A DNA stretch of 64,000 bases, taken from the NCBI RefSeq assembly GCF_905475395.1, contig NC_058337.1:102294368-102358367 (forward strand). The letters run 5' to 3'. Each line of letters starts with the position of its first letter. The stretch's first letter is position 1. The position numbers were made by a program, and so were the translations under genes. A model generated the notes under the pieces. The model was not told the origin of the DNA, made no database searches, and was given only the letters and a program-made list of their open reading frames with translations. Source of the DNA: Chrysoperla carnea (Eukaryota > Arthropoda > Insecta > Neuroptera > Chrysopidae). This document shows, piece after piece, positions 13,147 through 24,839 of this stretch.

Positions 13147-13311
13147 TAAAAAGTAAAAAATAAATTTTCCTATGAGTCACATATACTTGACTATATTTGT
13201 AAAAACTAGAAGCATTCAATTTAAAATATCAAGGATAATTCGGAACTCCTCAAGCTTTTATAAATAGTCAAGTATGAGTGACTCTTAAGAAAAATTATTT
13301 TTTACTTCTTA
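13147..13311. mobile_element. Fold-back MITE-like element
   Basis: The left arm (AAGTAAAAAATAAATTTTCC then ATACTTGACTAT) is the imperfect reverse complement of the right arm (AATAGTCAAGTAT then AATTATTTTTTACTTCTT). Arms are about 60 bp with a loop of about 45 bp. No ORF. Confidence 0.6.
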
Positions 13312-13454
13312 GGACTATAAAAGCTTGTTAATTAAAAAGTACTTTTCATTAAAACGTATATATGTCAACGGAAAGTGGGCAAAATTCCAACAGATACATT
13401 CCAAGTGAAGTTAAATAATAGCTTTTAAAAACTTTGTCAATTATTCCAAAAAAA

Positions 13455-13815
13455 TCTTTTAACAAAAAGAAAACCGACTTCAAAAGAAAAACTTTTCCAA
13501 AACAAATTAATATGCACTAAAAAGTAAAAATGCAGTTAAAATTATTGTTATTTTTTTAGTCGGTGTCAGCCAAGGAAACAACTCTGACAGAACAGTTTGC
13601 TACATTAGCTTGGTTGACACCGACTCCAAAAATAACAATAATTTTAACTGCATTATATTATCGTTATTTTTTACTTTTTAGTGTCGGTTTTCTTTTTGTT
13701 AAAATATTTTTTTATTTTTGGATTTTTAGTGAATCTGAAGTACACTAACTAATTTGTCACTAAAAAAGAATCATCCAAATCGGTTCACCCGTTTGGTTTG
13801 AAGTCGGTTAAAAAC
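13455..13815. mobile_element. Family C MITE (AACCGACTTC ends) with nested palindromes, copy 1
   Basis: The outer ends are AAACCGACTTCAAAA and GAAGTCGGTTAAAA in inverted orientation. Nested inside is a second palindrome, AGTCGGTGTCAGCCAAGG (13558) against CTTGGTTGACACCGACT (13609), flanked by an inverted TTAAAATTATTGTTATT arm. Similar elements lie at 16394-17026 and 33122-33623. Non-coding. Confidence 0.7.
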
Positions 13816-14445
13816 TACTAGTCTTATTTTGCATCATTTTCTAAAGAAATTTTTTTTTTAAATCAACCTGTTTTACAACGAATTTTTTCATCAAAAAATT
13901 TGCACAAAAAATACACAGAATGATTTTTTAAAAAGTTTTCACCTAAATATTTCGAGAAAGAATGGAAAATAAACAAACACAAAAACACGTTTCTAATAAT
14001 TTTTAGGAAGAATGAAAAAAAAAAAAATTTAGTTTAAATTTTTCGCAGTGACAACAGTAACTTTCTATCAGAGCGTAGGTAAATTGTAAAATATTTATTC
14101 AGATGGTACATTTTGACTGGACTAAAGAGAATTTTTATAACTATATTTGTCCTAAATAATATTAATATTGTTTTTAAAACAAATATTTATTTGAAGAAGT
14201 ATTTTTTTTTTTTGAAATCGGTATATAAATAACCTTGCTGCCTTATCAACAATACAAACACTTTTTTAATAAGTTTTTGTAAAAGCATGCGCAATTTATC
14301 ATGATAGGTAATTAATAAATCCAAAAGAGAATTTTTATAATTATTACCTATTAGTTAGGTAAAAGAAATACTAGTAGTATTATAAAAAAAAATAACAAAA
14401 CAAAACAAATAATAAATACAAGTGTTTTATTATTTCTATGAAAAT

Positions 14446-15128
14446 TGAAAGTTTTTTTTTAAAATCATAATTCAGGTCATCGAATATTGGATTTTTATTA
14501 GTGAGACTACATGAAACTCGTTGAAAAATCAATATTGCCTCCTTATACTCTAGGCGTCGGATCAGTTTCGTAGTCAATGAACGTCTAAGGCCTCATCAAA
14601 GTAGTTTTAAATAAAAATTAACTTCTTGGCTTGACTTAAGAAACGTTAAGTTATTGAATATTGGCTTCTTATTAGTCAGTATACATGAAACTCGTTGAAA
14701 AATCAATACAGCCTGCTTATAGTCTAGGCACCAGGTCAGTATCGTAGACAATGAAGATCAAAAGCTACACCAAAGTTATTCTTAAAGAAAAATTAACTTC
14801 TTGGCTTGACTTAAGAAACGTTAGGTGATTGAATATTGGCTTCTTATGAGTCAGTATACATGAAACTCGTTGAAAGATCAATACAGCCTGCTTATAGTCT
14901 AGGCGCCAGGTCAGTTTCGTTGTCGATGAAGGTCAAAGGCTGCACCAAAGCTGTTCTTAAAGAAAAATTAACTTCTTGGCTTGTCTTAAGAAACGTTAGG
15001 TCACCGAATATTGGATTTTCATTAGTCAGAATACATGAAACTCGTTGAAAAATCAATACTGCCGCCTTATATTCAAGGTCCGTTTCGTAATCAAGGAAGG
15101 TATAAGGCTGCACCAAAGTTGTTCTAAA
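14446..15128 (+). repeat. 175-bp tandem array, about 3.9 units
   Basis: The landmark ACTTCTTGGCTTG sits at 14621, 14796 and 14971, exactly 175 bp apart. The first unit starts near 14446 without this landmark in conserved form, and the last unit is cut at about 15128. Other conserved blocks per unit are ACATGAAACTCGTTGAAA, CAATA(C/T)(A/T)GCC and GCACCAAAG. Open frames across it are repeat artefacts. The array abuts the perfect inverted repeat at 15127-15329. Confidence 0.85.
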
Positions 15129-15329
15129 ATTAATATAATTGGTAGGTATAGATATAATATGCAATAATGCATTTGATATATTATTTATTACATAAAAGCG
15201 TACATAAGCCTTTCAAATGTAACAAGACAACGGACATCGGATATTGGACTAAGTACGCTTTTATGTAATAAATAATATATCAAATGCATTATTGCATATT
15301 ATATCTATACCTACCAATTATATTAATTT
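15127..15329. repeat. Perfect 77-bp inverted repeat (49-nt loop)
   Basis: The left arm 15127-15203 and right arm 15253-15329 are exact reverse complements by my base-by-base check. The arms end in AAATTAATATAATTGG outside and AAAAGCGTAC inside. The loop contains CGGACATCGGATATTGGA, which resembles the CACCGAATATTGGA segment of the adjacent 175-bp unit. Transcribed, this would form a long perfect hairpin. It could be the terminal part of a mobile element. Confidence 0.9.
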
Positions 15330-15639
15330 GACAAAATATGCTAAACATTTTCACTCAATCATAATGTCTTGCTCTTGAATAATTTATAATTATTTACAGT
15401 GTATAATGTTCAAAACACGTGATTTCGTTATAAATTGGACGATTTTTTCAATAAAACATAATTTCAAGCAATCGTATTAATCGAGGTGACAAGGCATTTG
15501 ATCCAGGAAAAAACTCCACGCAAGTAGATTTCTATGAGTGTATTCATCGAAATTATATTAATGCGAATTTTTGCTTTTTTGATTTACGCCCATAAAGTGG
15601 GACAAAAGTACCCTACTTCCGGACTCTACATTCTCCTTA

Positions 15640-15893
15640 TTAAACATTTAAAAATACTATAAGTTTTTATATTTTTGGACGATTCTAAGCATTTTTTGAT
15701 CATTGATACCTTTCAAAACCTTACCGTTTTCCATTTTTCAAAAATAAAGCTTGGGAGCTTAAGATCTACGAAAATAATATTTATCGGTTTATCCGCTTAG
15801 GAGCTACGATATCACAGACAGAAACACAGATACAGAGACATGAAACTTATAACACCCCTCTACTTAATCGGGGGTTAATAAAATTCATCTAAC
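15640..15893 (-). repeat. Family B repeat copy
   Basis: Minus-strand reading gives the family landmarks (CCCCGATTAAGTAGAGGGGT, GTTATAAGTTTCATGTCTCT and a pyrimidine-rich CTGT run, then a TCGTAGCTCCTAAGCGGATA block). More diverged than the copies at 3848 and 4168. Confidence 0.6.
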
Positions 15894-16393
15894 CTCTGTA
15901 TCCGTCCAGTGATATATCCAATTTGTTAAGTCTGTTTTTCTTGTTCATGCGAGATCTTTCTTATTCCTTTATCAAATCCCATGATTTTCCCCTAATTTTA
16001 AAGATTATTGTGCTGGCTTATGACGAAAAATAGACTCACGGTCTAAAAATGTACCGCTTAGAAGAAATAGAAAAAAATTAAGTTAGAGAATTAATATTAA
16101 GATTTAATTTTGTTCATTATGTAATTTGTATATCATTATTTGCAATTAAGTTGACTATAAATAAAAAGAAAGTAAATTAACACTTTATATATTATTTTTT
16201 TAGCCTGTTTTTAACCACCAAAATGCTGGGATTGAAAGATGTACGAAATATATGTAAATTTTTGGTCACAGAGTTAGGCTCCACGGTGCGTCCCTCGTAG
16301 ACAGCCAATTATATCTGAACTAACCTTTAGTTATAAGATTACCTTAAACTTACATCAAATTTCAATTTTAAACCTCATTTTTTTATTTGAAAA

Positions 16394-16589
16394 AAAACCG
16401 ACTTCAAAAAAATACTATTCAAAAAACAACTTAATATGCACTAAAAAGTAAAAAAAAATAATGATAATATACTGTAGTTAAATTTATTATTATTTTTAAG
16501 ACGGTGTCAGCCAAGGAAACAACTGTGACAGGACAGTTTGCTATATTATAACTTGGCTGACACCGACTCCACAAAAATAAGAATAAATG

Positions 16590-16620
<31 letters not shown>

Positions 16621-17026
16621 TTTTCTTTTTAGTGTATATTAATTTGTTTAAAAATAGTTTTATTTTTGAAGTCGGTTTTTTTTTGTTAAAAATTTTGTTA
16701 TTTGGTCGTTTTTAGTGAGTTTGTAGTACACTAACTAATTTGTCACTAAAAAAAGAATCATCGGAATTGGTTGGCATCATATTGAGTTATTCGTGCATTT
16801 GTCGCACAACATAGGTTAGTTATACTCGATGCAAATTTTCGACTTATATGGTTTTCTCATGGATCCCATTTTCAAATTGAAATGGGACCACACGGGAACC
16901 ACCAGCTTTCAAATAAAAAAAGAATAATCAAAATCGGTTCACCCAGTCGAAAGTTCTGAGGTAACAACAACAAAAAAATCTAGTCGAATTGTGAACCATC
17001 TCTTTTTTTTGAAGCCGGTTAAAAAT
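16394..17026. mobile_element. Family C MITE, copy 2, with (TA)n tract
   Basis: Bounded by AAACCGACTTCAAAAAA and GAAGCCGGTTAAAAA. The inner palindrome GGTGTCAGCCAAGG (16503) pairs with CTTGGCTGACACCGACT (16552). A (TA)n run occupies about 16595-16620. The extra right part (GGTTCACCCAGTCGAAAGTT, GGGACCACACGGGAACCACC) is shared inverted with the 33122 copy. Confidence 0.7.
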
Positions 17027-17603
17027 TAATCGAGTAACCTAAATACATAGTTATTGATAGATTACAAAAGAAGTTTCATTATTCTAAGTATTATGGACAA
17101 TACAAGCATTGCATTGCATTGGTATTTGGTATAATATAAACGACATCAACATCTAACATCTGTGATGATGGTTGACTCAACCAACCAACATGACTGACTC
17201 TTCCCTAATATGTTAATATTTTTAACAGATTAAATGAAACAGTAACAGGAAGTTATCAATTCTTACGTCATTGATAATCAGATTAGGTTGCTTTTTTTAC
17301 AACATTCCAACTTGTTTTCGTATTTAATGGTATGATTAGGTACTGTAAGTACTGGTATTTACAAAAATGTTTTCTTCAAGAATTTCCACTATTTTCATTT
17401 GTAATCATAATATTATTAATTTAAAAAAATACAATGTATTTTCTTTTTGCATTCCAGTGTAGTGCAATTTAACACTAGATATGCGTTGTAAAAATACGCG
17501 TTCTTTACAAGGTGTAGGTACTACGCTACATGGATTTAAAGACGTTCTCAAAAATTTTCGTTTTCTTAAGATCATCTTTATATCGTGTATATGCATTCTC
17601 ATT

Positions 17604-17851
17604 AATAAATTTCGATTTTTGCCCCAATTTCCTAGATCAAATCTTTGATTTATATGAGCACGTATTTCGACTACCATGTAGTCAGCATCAGTAAGAATTA
17701 GGCAGTCCACCACCAAATTAGCAACGAGTAACATACGATAAGAGTAATTACGATTAGCTAATTCATACTGATGATGACTTCTTGGTAATCGAAATACGTA
17801 TTTATATAATACAAAAAATCTAGGAAATTGGGGCAAAAAACGAAATTTATT
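17604..17851. mobile_element. Fold-back MITE with ~80-bp arms
   Basis: The left arm (AATAAATTTCGATTTTTGCC, then CACGTATTTCGACTACCATG) is the near reverse complement of the right arm (GGTAATCGAAATACGTAT then GGGGCAAAAAACGAAATTTA). The sequence ATTCTCATTAAT occurs at 17595-17606 and again at 17898-17909, possibly a target duplication of a slightly larger element. The 143-residue open frame crossing it is a consequence of the fold-back. Confidence 0.7.
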
Positions 17852-18214
17852 TCGAAATATCCTAGAGTTCTTATTTATTATCTTTGATAATATTTATATT
17901 CTCATTAATGCCCTTTATAAGCAGGTAAATTTTTTTAATACCTTTATGTAATAAGGCTAATAATTTTCTTTCAAGGATTAATTTAGAATATTAATATTTA
18001 TTAGTTAAAAGCACAGCAAATACTTTCCTATAAAGAAAATTATAACAAGCGGCACTCGTTTTTCCATAAAATACATTTAAAGTGTTGAATGGCATTGGTG
18101 TGTTATTTCTTCTATAAGTGATTTTCTCTAAACCTTTAGGTGTCAATATCTGGATGACCGAGTTGCTCGGTATTTTCTTAGTTAAAAAGACACAAATTTT
18201 ATCACTATATAAGA

Positions 18215-18655
18215 ACCGTGGAGATCACACCAACTCAGAAGACACACTAAATTGAAAATATTCGAGACTAATGTTAAAAATGTTCTTTTGTATGGATGTC
18301 AAACCTGGAAAGTCTCGCAAAGCATCACCAGACAACTGCAAGTCTTTATCAACAGTTGTCTCAGACACATCCTCAACATTTATTGGCCTACACAATTTCC
18401 AATGAAAAACTGCTGGACACCTGTCACCAAACTCCGGTCACACACTCAGGCGAAACAACAGCATTGCCAAAGAAGCACTTGAGTGGAACCCCCAAGGAAA
18501 AAGAAGGGTGGGCCGACCTCATCATACCTGGCGAAGAACCCTGGAGCAAGAAATTTCTGAAGAAAGCAAATCCTGGGGAGAAGTCAAGTCCATGGCACAG
18601 AATCGAGTTCGTTGGCGAGCATTTGTTGAGGCCCTACGTCCCCCACTCTACATAA
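18215..18655 (+). pseudogene. LINE reverse-transcriptase C-terminal relic, frameshifted
   Basis: The first frame (18252-18480) reads FETNVKNVLLYGCQTWKVS, the usual end of the RT thumb region in many animal LINEs. After a frameshift near 18480, the second frame runs WNPQGKRRVGRPHHTWRRTL and then AQNRVRWRAFVEALRPPL, the conserved tail of the same protein type. No endonuclease or RT catalytic box remains. It is a different LINE from the one at 1620. The 3' end runs towards the (TA)n tract. Confidence 0.8.
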
Positions 18656-18838
18656 ATACCAATTTGAATGTCCCGGTAATGTACTTTATTTTGTTAATTA
18701 CGATAATAGATGTCAGGAAGAATCATATTGTGCAGTGTATGTTTCAGTTTTTCATGAAAAGACGGATAAAACGGCGTTTTTTAAAAATGAAACCTAGCTA
18801 GATCGACTTTTCGCCCCAAAAAACCCCTGCATACTTAT

Positions 18839-18842
<4 letters not shown>

Positions 18843-18919
<77 letters not shown>
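18843..18919. repeat. (TA)n microsatellite
   Basis: An almost uninterrupted TA dinucleotide repeat of roughly 38 units lies just downstream of the LINE relic. Confidence 0.95.
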
Positions 18920-18920
<1 letters not shown>

Positions 18921-18959
18921 TACTGTACTTCTGGCCCATTTTATGGGCGTCAAACTTCA

Positions 18960-19957
18960 GTTCACATGAAGATGATTTTGTTGAGTACACTAAGCTAAAC
19001 ATTTTTCACCATCGCAGAGTATTTTAAAAGGAGCGATTTTTTTGATGGCAAGTGTATTTATTAGTAATGTTAATGTGTAAAGTAAGTAAAGTATATTTAT
19101 GACTGACTCTGACTATGACTATTTGCCTACAATAATAATGTATAAATATGAAGTTTGATGAAAAGTAAAAACAATAAACAGGTTAAAGTTCAAATCATTT
19201 CACATTGGCCCTTGTATGTCTTGTGGTCTTTTATTTATTATGTATTATTATTTAAATACTATATTGAATACAACACCACCATACTAATGCCACCATATCT
19301 AAGTATTGTTGACTTGTATTTATTATTATTTATACAATCATGATTATACTCGTACTAGTCTAATACTAATACTACATTATATTATTTACAAATATATCTA
19401 CGTCTATATGGAGATGGTTCAATTTCATTGAAAAAAATAGCATTGTCGTCACAAAAAGTGTTAACTATTACGTCTTGTTTTCTCTATATGTATCTATTGT
19501 ACAATTTTCAATGCCAATATTATAGATATACATAATGTTCGATTTACATCTAGGCATATAAATATCACGAGTATGACAGAATACATGCGTTAAGTAATGC
19601 ATCTAAGTGAGAGGTATTATATACATGTGTTGGAGCATCGATATACGTTGAGATAGTTGTAAGACGTTTGGAGAGTGGGAGTTTCTTAGTTGAATAGATG
19701 AACTACAACAGATAAGCCACGATACAAGTCACTTTTCCAATTTCATAACACCCACTGATTAAAGGCTACGTTATATTAAATTGAATATGGCACCCTCTAG
19801 AAGACATAAAGTTATGATCGAAAAACAAACTATGACAGAATGATAGTGTTAGGTATCAAATGAAAGGACGTAATTAGCACTTTTCAAATATATATATTGT
19901 AATACTTGATCAAGAAACTATAACCCCAAAATATTTGAAATCAATGAATGTTCAAAA
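18960..19957. other. Spacer, nothing recognised
   Basis: AT-rich sequence. The small frames have no recognised domains and no structured repeat was noted. Confidence 0.4.
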
Positions 19958-20174
19958 ACTAAAAACCCCGACGCTCTTAATTGAATTGAAATTGTTAAAA
20001 GTAAAATCGTTATTACAGCCGGGAACCTCTTTTCCATCCTGTGGTAAACTTTTTAATCTTAGAGGGCCTCCAACTGTAACAACGATTTTACTTATCATAA
20101 CAATTTCAGATGAAATATTTTCTTGTTTTCATACTTTGAAGAGCACGATTTTGTAAGTGCGTCGGAGTTTTAGT
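19958..20174. mobile_element. Fold-back MITE-like element
   Basis: The left end ACTAAAAACCCCGACGCTCT is inverted at the right end (GTGCGTCGGAGTTTTAGT). An inner pair, AGTAAAATCGTTATTACAG against TGTAACAACGATTTTACTT, continues the palindrome. Imperfect, without ORF. Confidence 0.6.
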
Positions 20175-20856
20175 ATTTTATTGGAACTGATTTTATTTTG
20201 TAATTAGTAGAAAATAATTTGACTAATTAAAAAAAAAAAATTAAAAAATTTTCGGATTTTCCGTTAAAACAATGAAAGCAGTTTTGTCTGAATCTCTGAC
20301 GATTATATCATTACTCGTCTAGCACCAAATGCGATCTTTCCAAATTATTATTATTATTATTACAAGAATTTAACTTCACTTATATGTGTGCATGTTTTTT
20401 AATCTAATCAACAAGTTAAAATTGGTAAAATATAGAAATAATGGTCGTAAAAATACGTGTGATAGCTCGTTGGACTCGGAATGATGTTTAGAAAAATGTG
20501 CCAGAAGCTTTTTTAACACATAAAAAATTACAAAACTTTTAATAAACTATTAAAGATATTTCATTTTTAGCCAATAAAATGTTAAAGAAATTTAAAAAAT
20601 GATTTTTAGAGAGGAGGATATTTCGAATAAAAATTGTTTATTTACAAAATTTTCTCGAATTTTCGTTTTCATTGTTAACTAAAAACAAATGATTAAATAA
20701 TTGGCGTAAAATTTTTTGCCTTCGTCGAGCTTTTCTTATATATATACTTAATTAACAAGATCACGTCAAAAGAGTTTAAAAAATTTTAATTCTTTGTTTA
20801 TAATAACTTTTTAAATTAGCATGATTTTTCATTTTTTATGCCCTTTTTTTTTTAAC

Positions 20857-21170
20857 TTAAGGTAGTACTATCGGTAATAGACTTTGCATTCAGAATTAAA
20901 TGAAACTTGGCATAGTTGTCCATTATTATATCATAATTAACCAGTTAAATTTTTAGGGGCCTTCAGAGAACTGAAAATCTGAACGTCCAGTTTTGTGAAA
21001 TAAAATAAAAATTGTGATTTGCCATAAGGATCAATGTTAAAATATCTTTTTTTCAGTTCTCTGAAGGCCCCTAAAAATTTAAGTGGTTATTTATGATATA
21101 ATAATGGACAACTATGCCAAGTTTCATTAAATTCTTAATGCAAAGTCTAGTACCGATAGTACTACCTTAA
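20857..21170. mobile_element. Fold-back MITE with ~121-bp arms
   Basis: The arms 20857-20977 and 21050-21170 are near-exact reverse complements. The outer ends are TTAAGGTAGTACTATCGG and CCGATAGTACTACCTTAA; the inner ends are CTTCAGAGAACTGAAAA and TTTTCAGTTCTCTGAAG. The loop is about 72 bp. No ORF. Confidence 0.8.
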
Positions 21171-21519
21171 AAAAATTACTACAAAAATATTCTACTAGAA
21201 TACAGTTATAAACACGAAATGATATATAGCTTTATGTTAACTAAGGTTGCATCTAGTTACATCATTGTTCTGTTAAGCCAGAAAATGTAGCAAATACCAA
21301 CAAGAGAACCTTGAATTGTTTCCAAAGTTTGTAATTATAACATTTATGTTAAAAATATAAAAATAATAAAGAAAAGAGTATTTACACAAAAAAAAGTTCT
21401 AACATTTATATAACAATGTTGTTTATAGCTCTGGTACAGGCAAAGAACGGGTATTAAAGTACAAGATATAAATTAAACAGAAAATTTACAACAAAAAAAA
21501 GTTATAAACTTAAGTCATG

Positions 21520-21621
21520 TAGAGTTCTATCAAACCAAAGTGGCACTGCAAAAGAGATATTATGTAGGTGCACATATCTGCACTCTCTTGCTCAGTGCCA
21601 CTTTGGTTTGATAGAACTGTA
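21520..21621. mobile_element. Small hairpin MITE (family E), copy 1
   Basis: TAGAGTTCTATCAAACCAAA at the left is inverted as TTTGGTTTGATAGAACTGTA at the right, with GTGGCACTG against CAGTGCCAC inside. TA lies at both ends. Same family as 30532-30648 but more diverged. Confidence 0.7.
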
Positions 21622-22703
21622 GAAGGGTCTCATCATGTTCCTTAACTCATTTTATTGCGATTTAATGTTGAAAAAGAACGTTCTCCGCTGCAGATTATTA
21701 TAGAATTCCATCTTAGTCCGCCTTTTTAGGAATTAAGGATGTATGAGCACGGTAGAGGAGACACTTTAAAAAATATATATTTTGTTTGGCATACGGACTT
21801 AACAATTACTTTTATGTTTGTTTAAAAACATCCACGCACGCGCCCCTTTGTAACCTAGCACCTTGAGGCACGTGCCTACTTTGCCTTATGGATAATCAGC
21901 CACTGCCCGGCACTAATTATAAACCTACTTTTTTTGTTTGGCATAGGCAATAATGAAAACCTACCAACACTTTAATACCTGGTTTTGCTTGTTTGCTTAA
22001 TATACATAGGCATATTTTCTTTGATTCTTTTCAAAATCAAATTTTTCAAACAAATAATCCGCTTCAACAAAGACATGGACTAGACCCAATACAAGAGGTG
22101 GGTAAGTCGAACAATACTCTTATGAAACAATAACTATTTAATGAGTAAACATAAAAAAAATATTTCATATCTTCCGATTACCATTCAATTGTAACGATAA
22201 AAATATCAAATCAATTTAAATAAACAAATTCCACACGTAGATACTGCTCAGTCTTAGCGAATTTTCTGGGATGAAACAGAAAGCACACCTTAACATATAC
22301 AATATATCGTAACAATCTTTAGCTTCCAAAGTAACGATTTTTTCAACATAGTGCCAAGAGAAAAAGGAATTAAATATGTACTTTATATCCGCAGGAAGTG
22401 GGGTGGTGGCAGATAATAGAGGAAATGGAAATTTTTATAAGAAGTTAATTTGCAGAGCATAATTTTTACTACAATTTATCAACTTTTCATTAAAAATCTT
22501 ATATAATTACAGATTAGTTTTGCTCATTTTTTTGATGAGGTGCATATATCAAACGTATTGCCATAGGGAGTACTTTGAGGAGATAGAAGGCGTTGTCTTG
22601 AACACAAATCCATTCGAATTAGCCATCGTAGAATTCACTCCTCGTTTAATAAATATGCAGAATTGAAATTTTCAAATTTTAGAAAAATAATTTATATATA
22701 TTT

Positions 22704-22747
22704 AGGAGGACGTTACATACCCATTAGGAGGACGTTACATACCCACT
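22704..22747. repeat. 22-bp tandem duplication
   Basis: TTAGGAGGACGTTACATACC occurs twice in direct tandem, from about 22704 and 22726. Confidence 0.8.
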
Positions 22748-24631
22748 TTGCTGGATAATTCTCTTTAATTTTTTTGAACCATGATTTCATCCTCACCTGC
22801 CTCTCTTGACTTTTCATACTCACTAGACTTTAAGGAAGCATTCGGGTTTAAGATTATCGATTAAGAAATTCATCTTTATCCCCACTGACAACATAGACCC
22901 CCATGGACCTTTAAACAAAATTTCATCCCTTTGATATTTTACTCTCAGGAAATCTGACACAGAACTCCAAAGATACTGAGAATTTTACTCAAATCTAAAA
23001 ATATCCAGTCCATGAATTGCACAAGTGTGGCTTTCGGATGCTTGCCACATTTGACGTTCCTGTTTAGGTGGGCTCGTTCGGCTACTGAGCCGGTTTGGTA
23101 GTTGAAAATACAAAAATTTATCTATAAATTGAAAAAAAATCGAAACTTAATTCGAAATATCCGAGAAAGATAATATTTATATCGACTATAGTTAGAAACG
23201 ATAGACATTTGAAGAAGTTTTATGCGAAGTCCCATTATCGGTACAATTACAATAGCTACATTTTCTTTCAAAAAATTCGACAAAAAAGGTGGCTTTCATT
23301 ATAAAATTGACTTAGTCATAAAGAAGATGACATCGAAACATTACTATTTTATTATAAAAAAACGTCATATTATTACAATGTTGTCAAATTTGCAATAAGA
23401 CAACAAATTTATAAAACACCATGTAGATAGATAGATACTATATAAATATATAATTGTTGCCAAATCATGATGAACAGAACAACTAACAAGAGATAAAAAC
23501 ATAAAAAATTGATAAACAAATTAATAGTTGATGAAGAAATCATTTTTGAATATTGATGATTGCTAATAAAGATAGACAATCACATTATTATGTATTATAT
23601 AAATAAAAATAACTACTAAGCACTCTATTGCTCTAAACAGAAGAGCGCATCAGAAAGTTGCCAAGCATCGTTTGCTCTGTACCGCTGTTCATAATACAAT
23701 TAGGACAAGGTCGTTCTATTGCAGTTTTTAACAAACATTTATATAGCGAACAGCGCAAGCAATCATCAATGATGATTATGAAAAACATGCGACGACAACG
23801 ACGACTTGACAAGCGAACAAATTTTTTGAATTGGAAGAATTTAAATTGAATATTTATTTAAAACAAATTCACCTTCAATTCATTCATCATCACATTTTAC
23901 AAGAGTATCTTCTCTTATCAATATCATCCAATGAAAATGAAGCCTTGCGCTGCCTTGTTGTTAGGGATTTATGTACATGGTTTATTGCAAAAGACGTACA
24001 TCATACAAATACAAATCAACTTAATTATAATAGTCATATGGTTTACTTGAATTACGTAGTTAATTCTTATCTTTTTTTAAAGTATTCTTTTTTAAAGTCT
24101 AAGACTAAGTACATAGTATGTTATTATTTAATTTTAAACAAAAAAATAATGGTGTTTGAAAACTCGACCAAATTGAACGTTATCACATGTCCTTATCAAT
24201 GTAGTAATGTATGAATACGCTCTCTGGTAGTGATAAAAAATGATAGATGATGTTTTGAATTGAATTTACAACAATTTCTTACCTTCTAAATTTAGATTGA
24301 TTTATCAATAAGTTGTTGTTGATTCTCACATTGTAAATAATAAATGAAAAATGTTTATAATAAAAAACACTGTACACTTCATGAGATGTCCATCAAATGC
24401 ACACAATTAAACAATAATACAAAAAAAACTCCTTCCTTTTTTTAACTGCTGACTGCAACAATTAGATGCTGAAGAAGGTGTAATGTGAGCTCCCTCTAAC
24501 TGATGACAATGAGTACTCACTCTCTGTATTATAGTTGAGTTTGGCTATTATTGTACAATATACTCCACAATCATGTATATTATTATTTTATTATTATCAA
24601 TAGACACACACTCATATTATTCACTCACGAG
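22748..24631. other. Spacer with one locally GC-richer patch
   Basis: Mostly AT-rich and featureless. Around 23640-23830 the composition rises and a minus-strand frame of 50 codons (ending near 23638) includes a CPNC string, but there is no recognised domain. It may be an exon of an unrecognised transcript; not called as a gene. Confidence 0.35.
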
Positions 24632-24832
24632 TCACACAGTTTGGTTACTTGGTGGCTGGTTTGCTTGAATTTCCTGACCGTCGTCATCATCGACTTCACT
24701 GTGTGCCGAAGCCAATGTCGTAAGGAGCCGAAGCGACGGAGGACACGTCAGCATGGCTTTACCGTGAAACATTGAGGCCTCCACACTGGCGGCGGCATCT
24801 AACTCTCTACATGCTGTTGGAGACGGCATCAT
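24632..24832 (-). CDS. Candidate coding first exon of unknown gene (unsupported by homology)
   Basis: A GC-rich, CpG-containing island of about 200 bp stands out from the AT-rich surroundings. On the minus strand it is open for 66 codons from ATG at 24832 (MMPSPTACRELDAAASVEAS at the start), with alanine-rich and then acidic (VDDDDG) composition. The frame ends at a TGA just before a good splice donor consensus, GTGAGT. I do not recognise the product. It could be a real N-terminal exon, a 5' UTR exon, or a promoter island. The opposite strand is also open but less protein-like. Confidence 0.3.
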   Translation of the reverse strand: MMPSPTACRELDAAASVEASMFHGKAMLTCPPSLRLLTTLASAHSEVDDDDGQEIQANQPPSNQTV

Positions 24833-24839
24833 TTAAAAA

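Noticed and set aside
14836-15164. Open frames on both strands in the 14.8-15.1 kb region
   Set aside because: They follow from the 175-bp tandem repeat and disappear between units.
17405-17836. 143-codon open frame on the minus strand
   Set aside because: It crosses a fold-back MITE whose arms explain the open frame; no domain was recognised and the composition is not protein-like.
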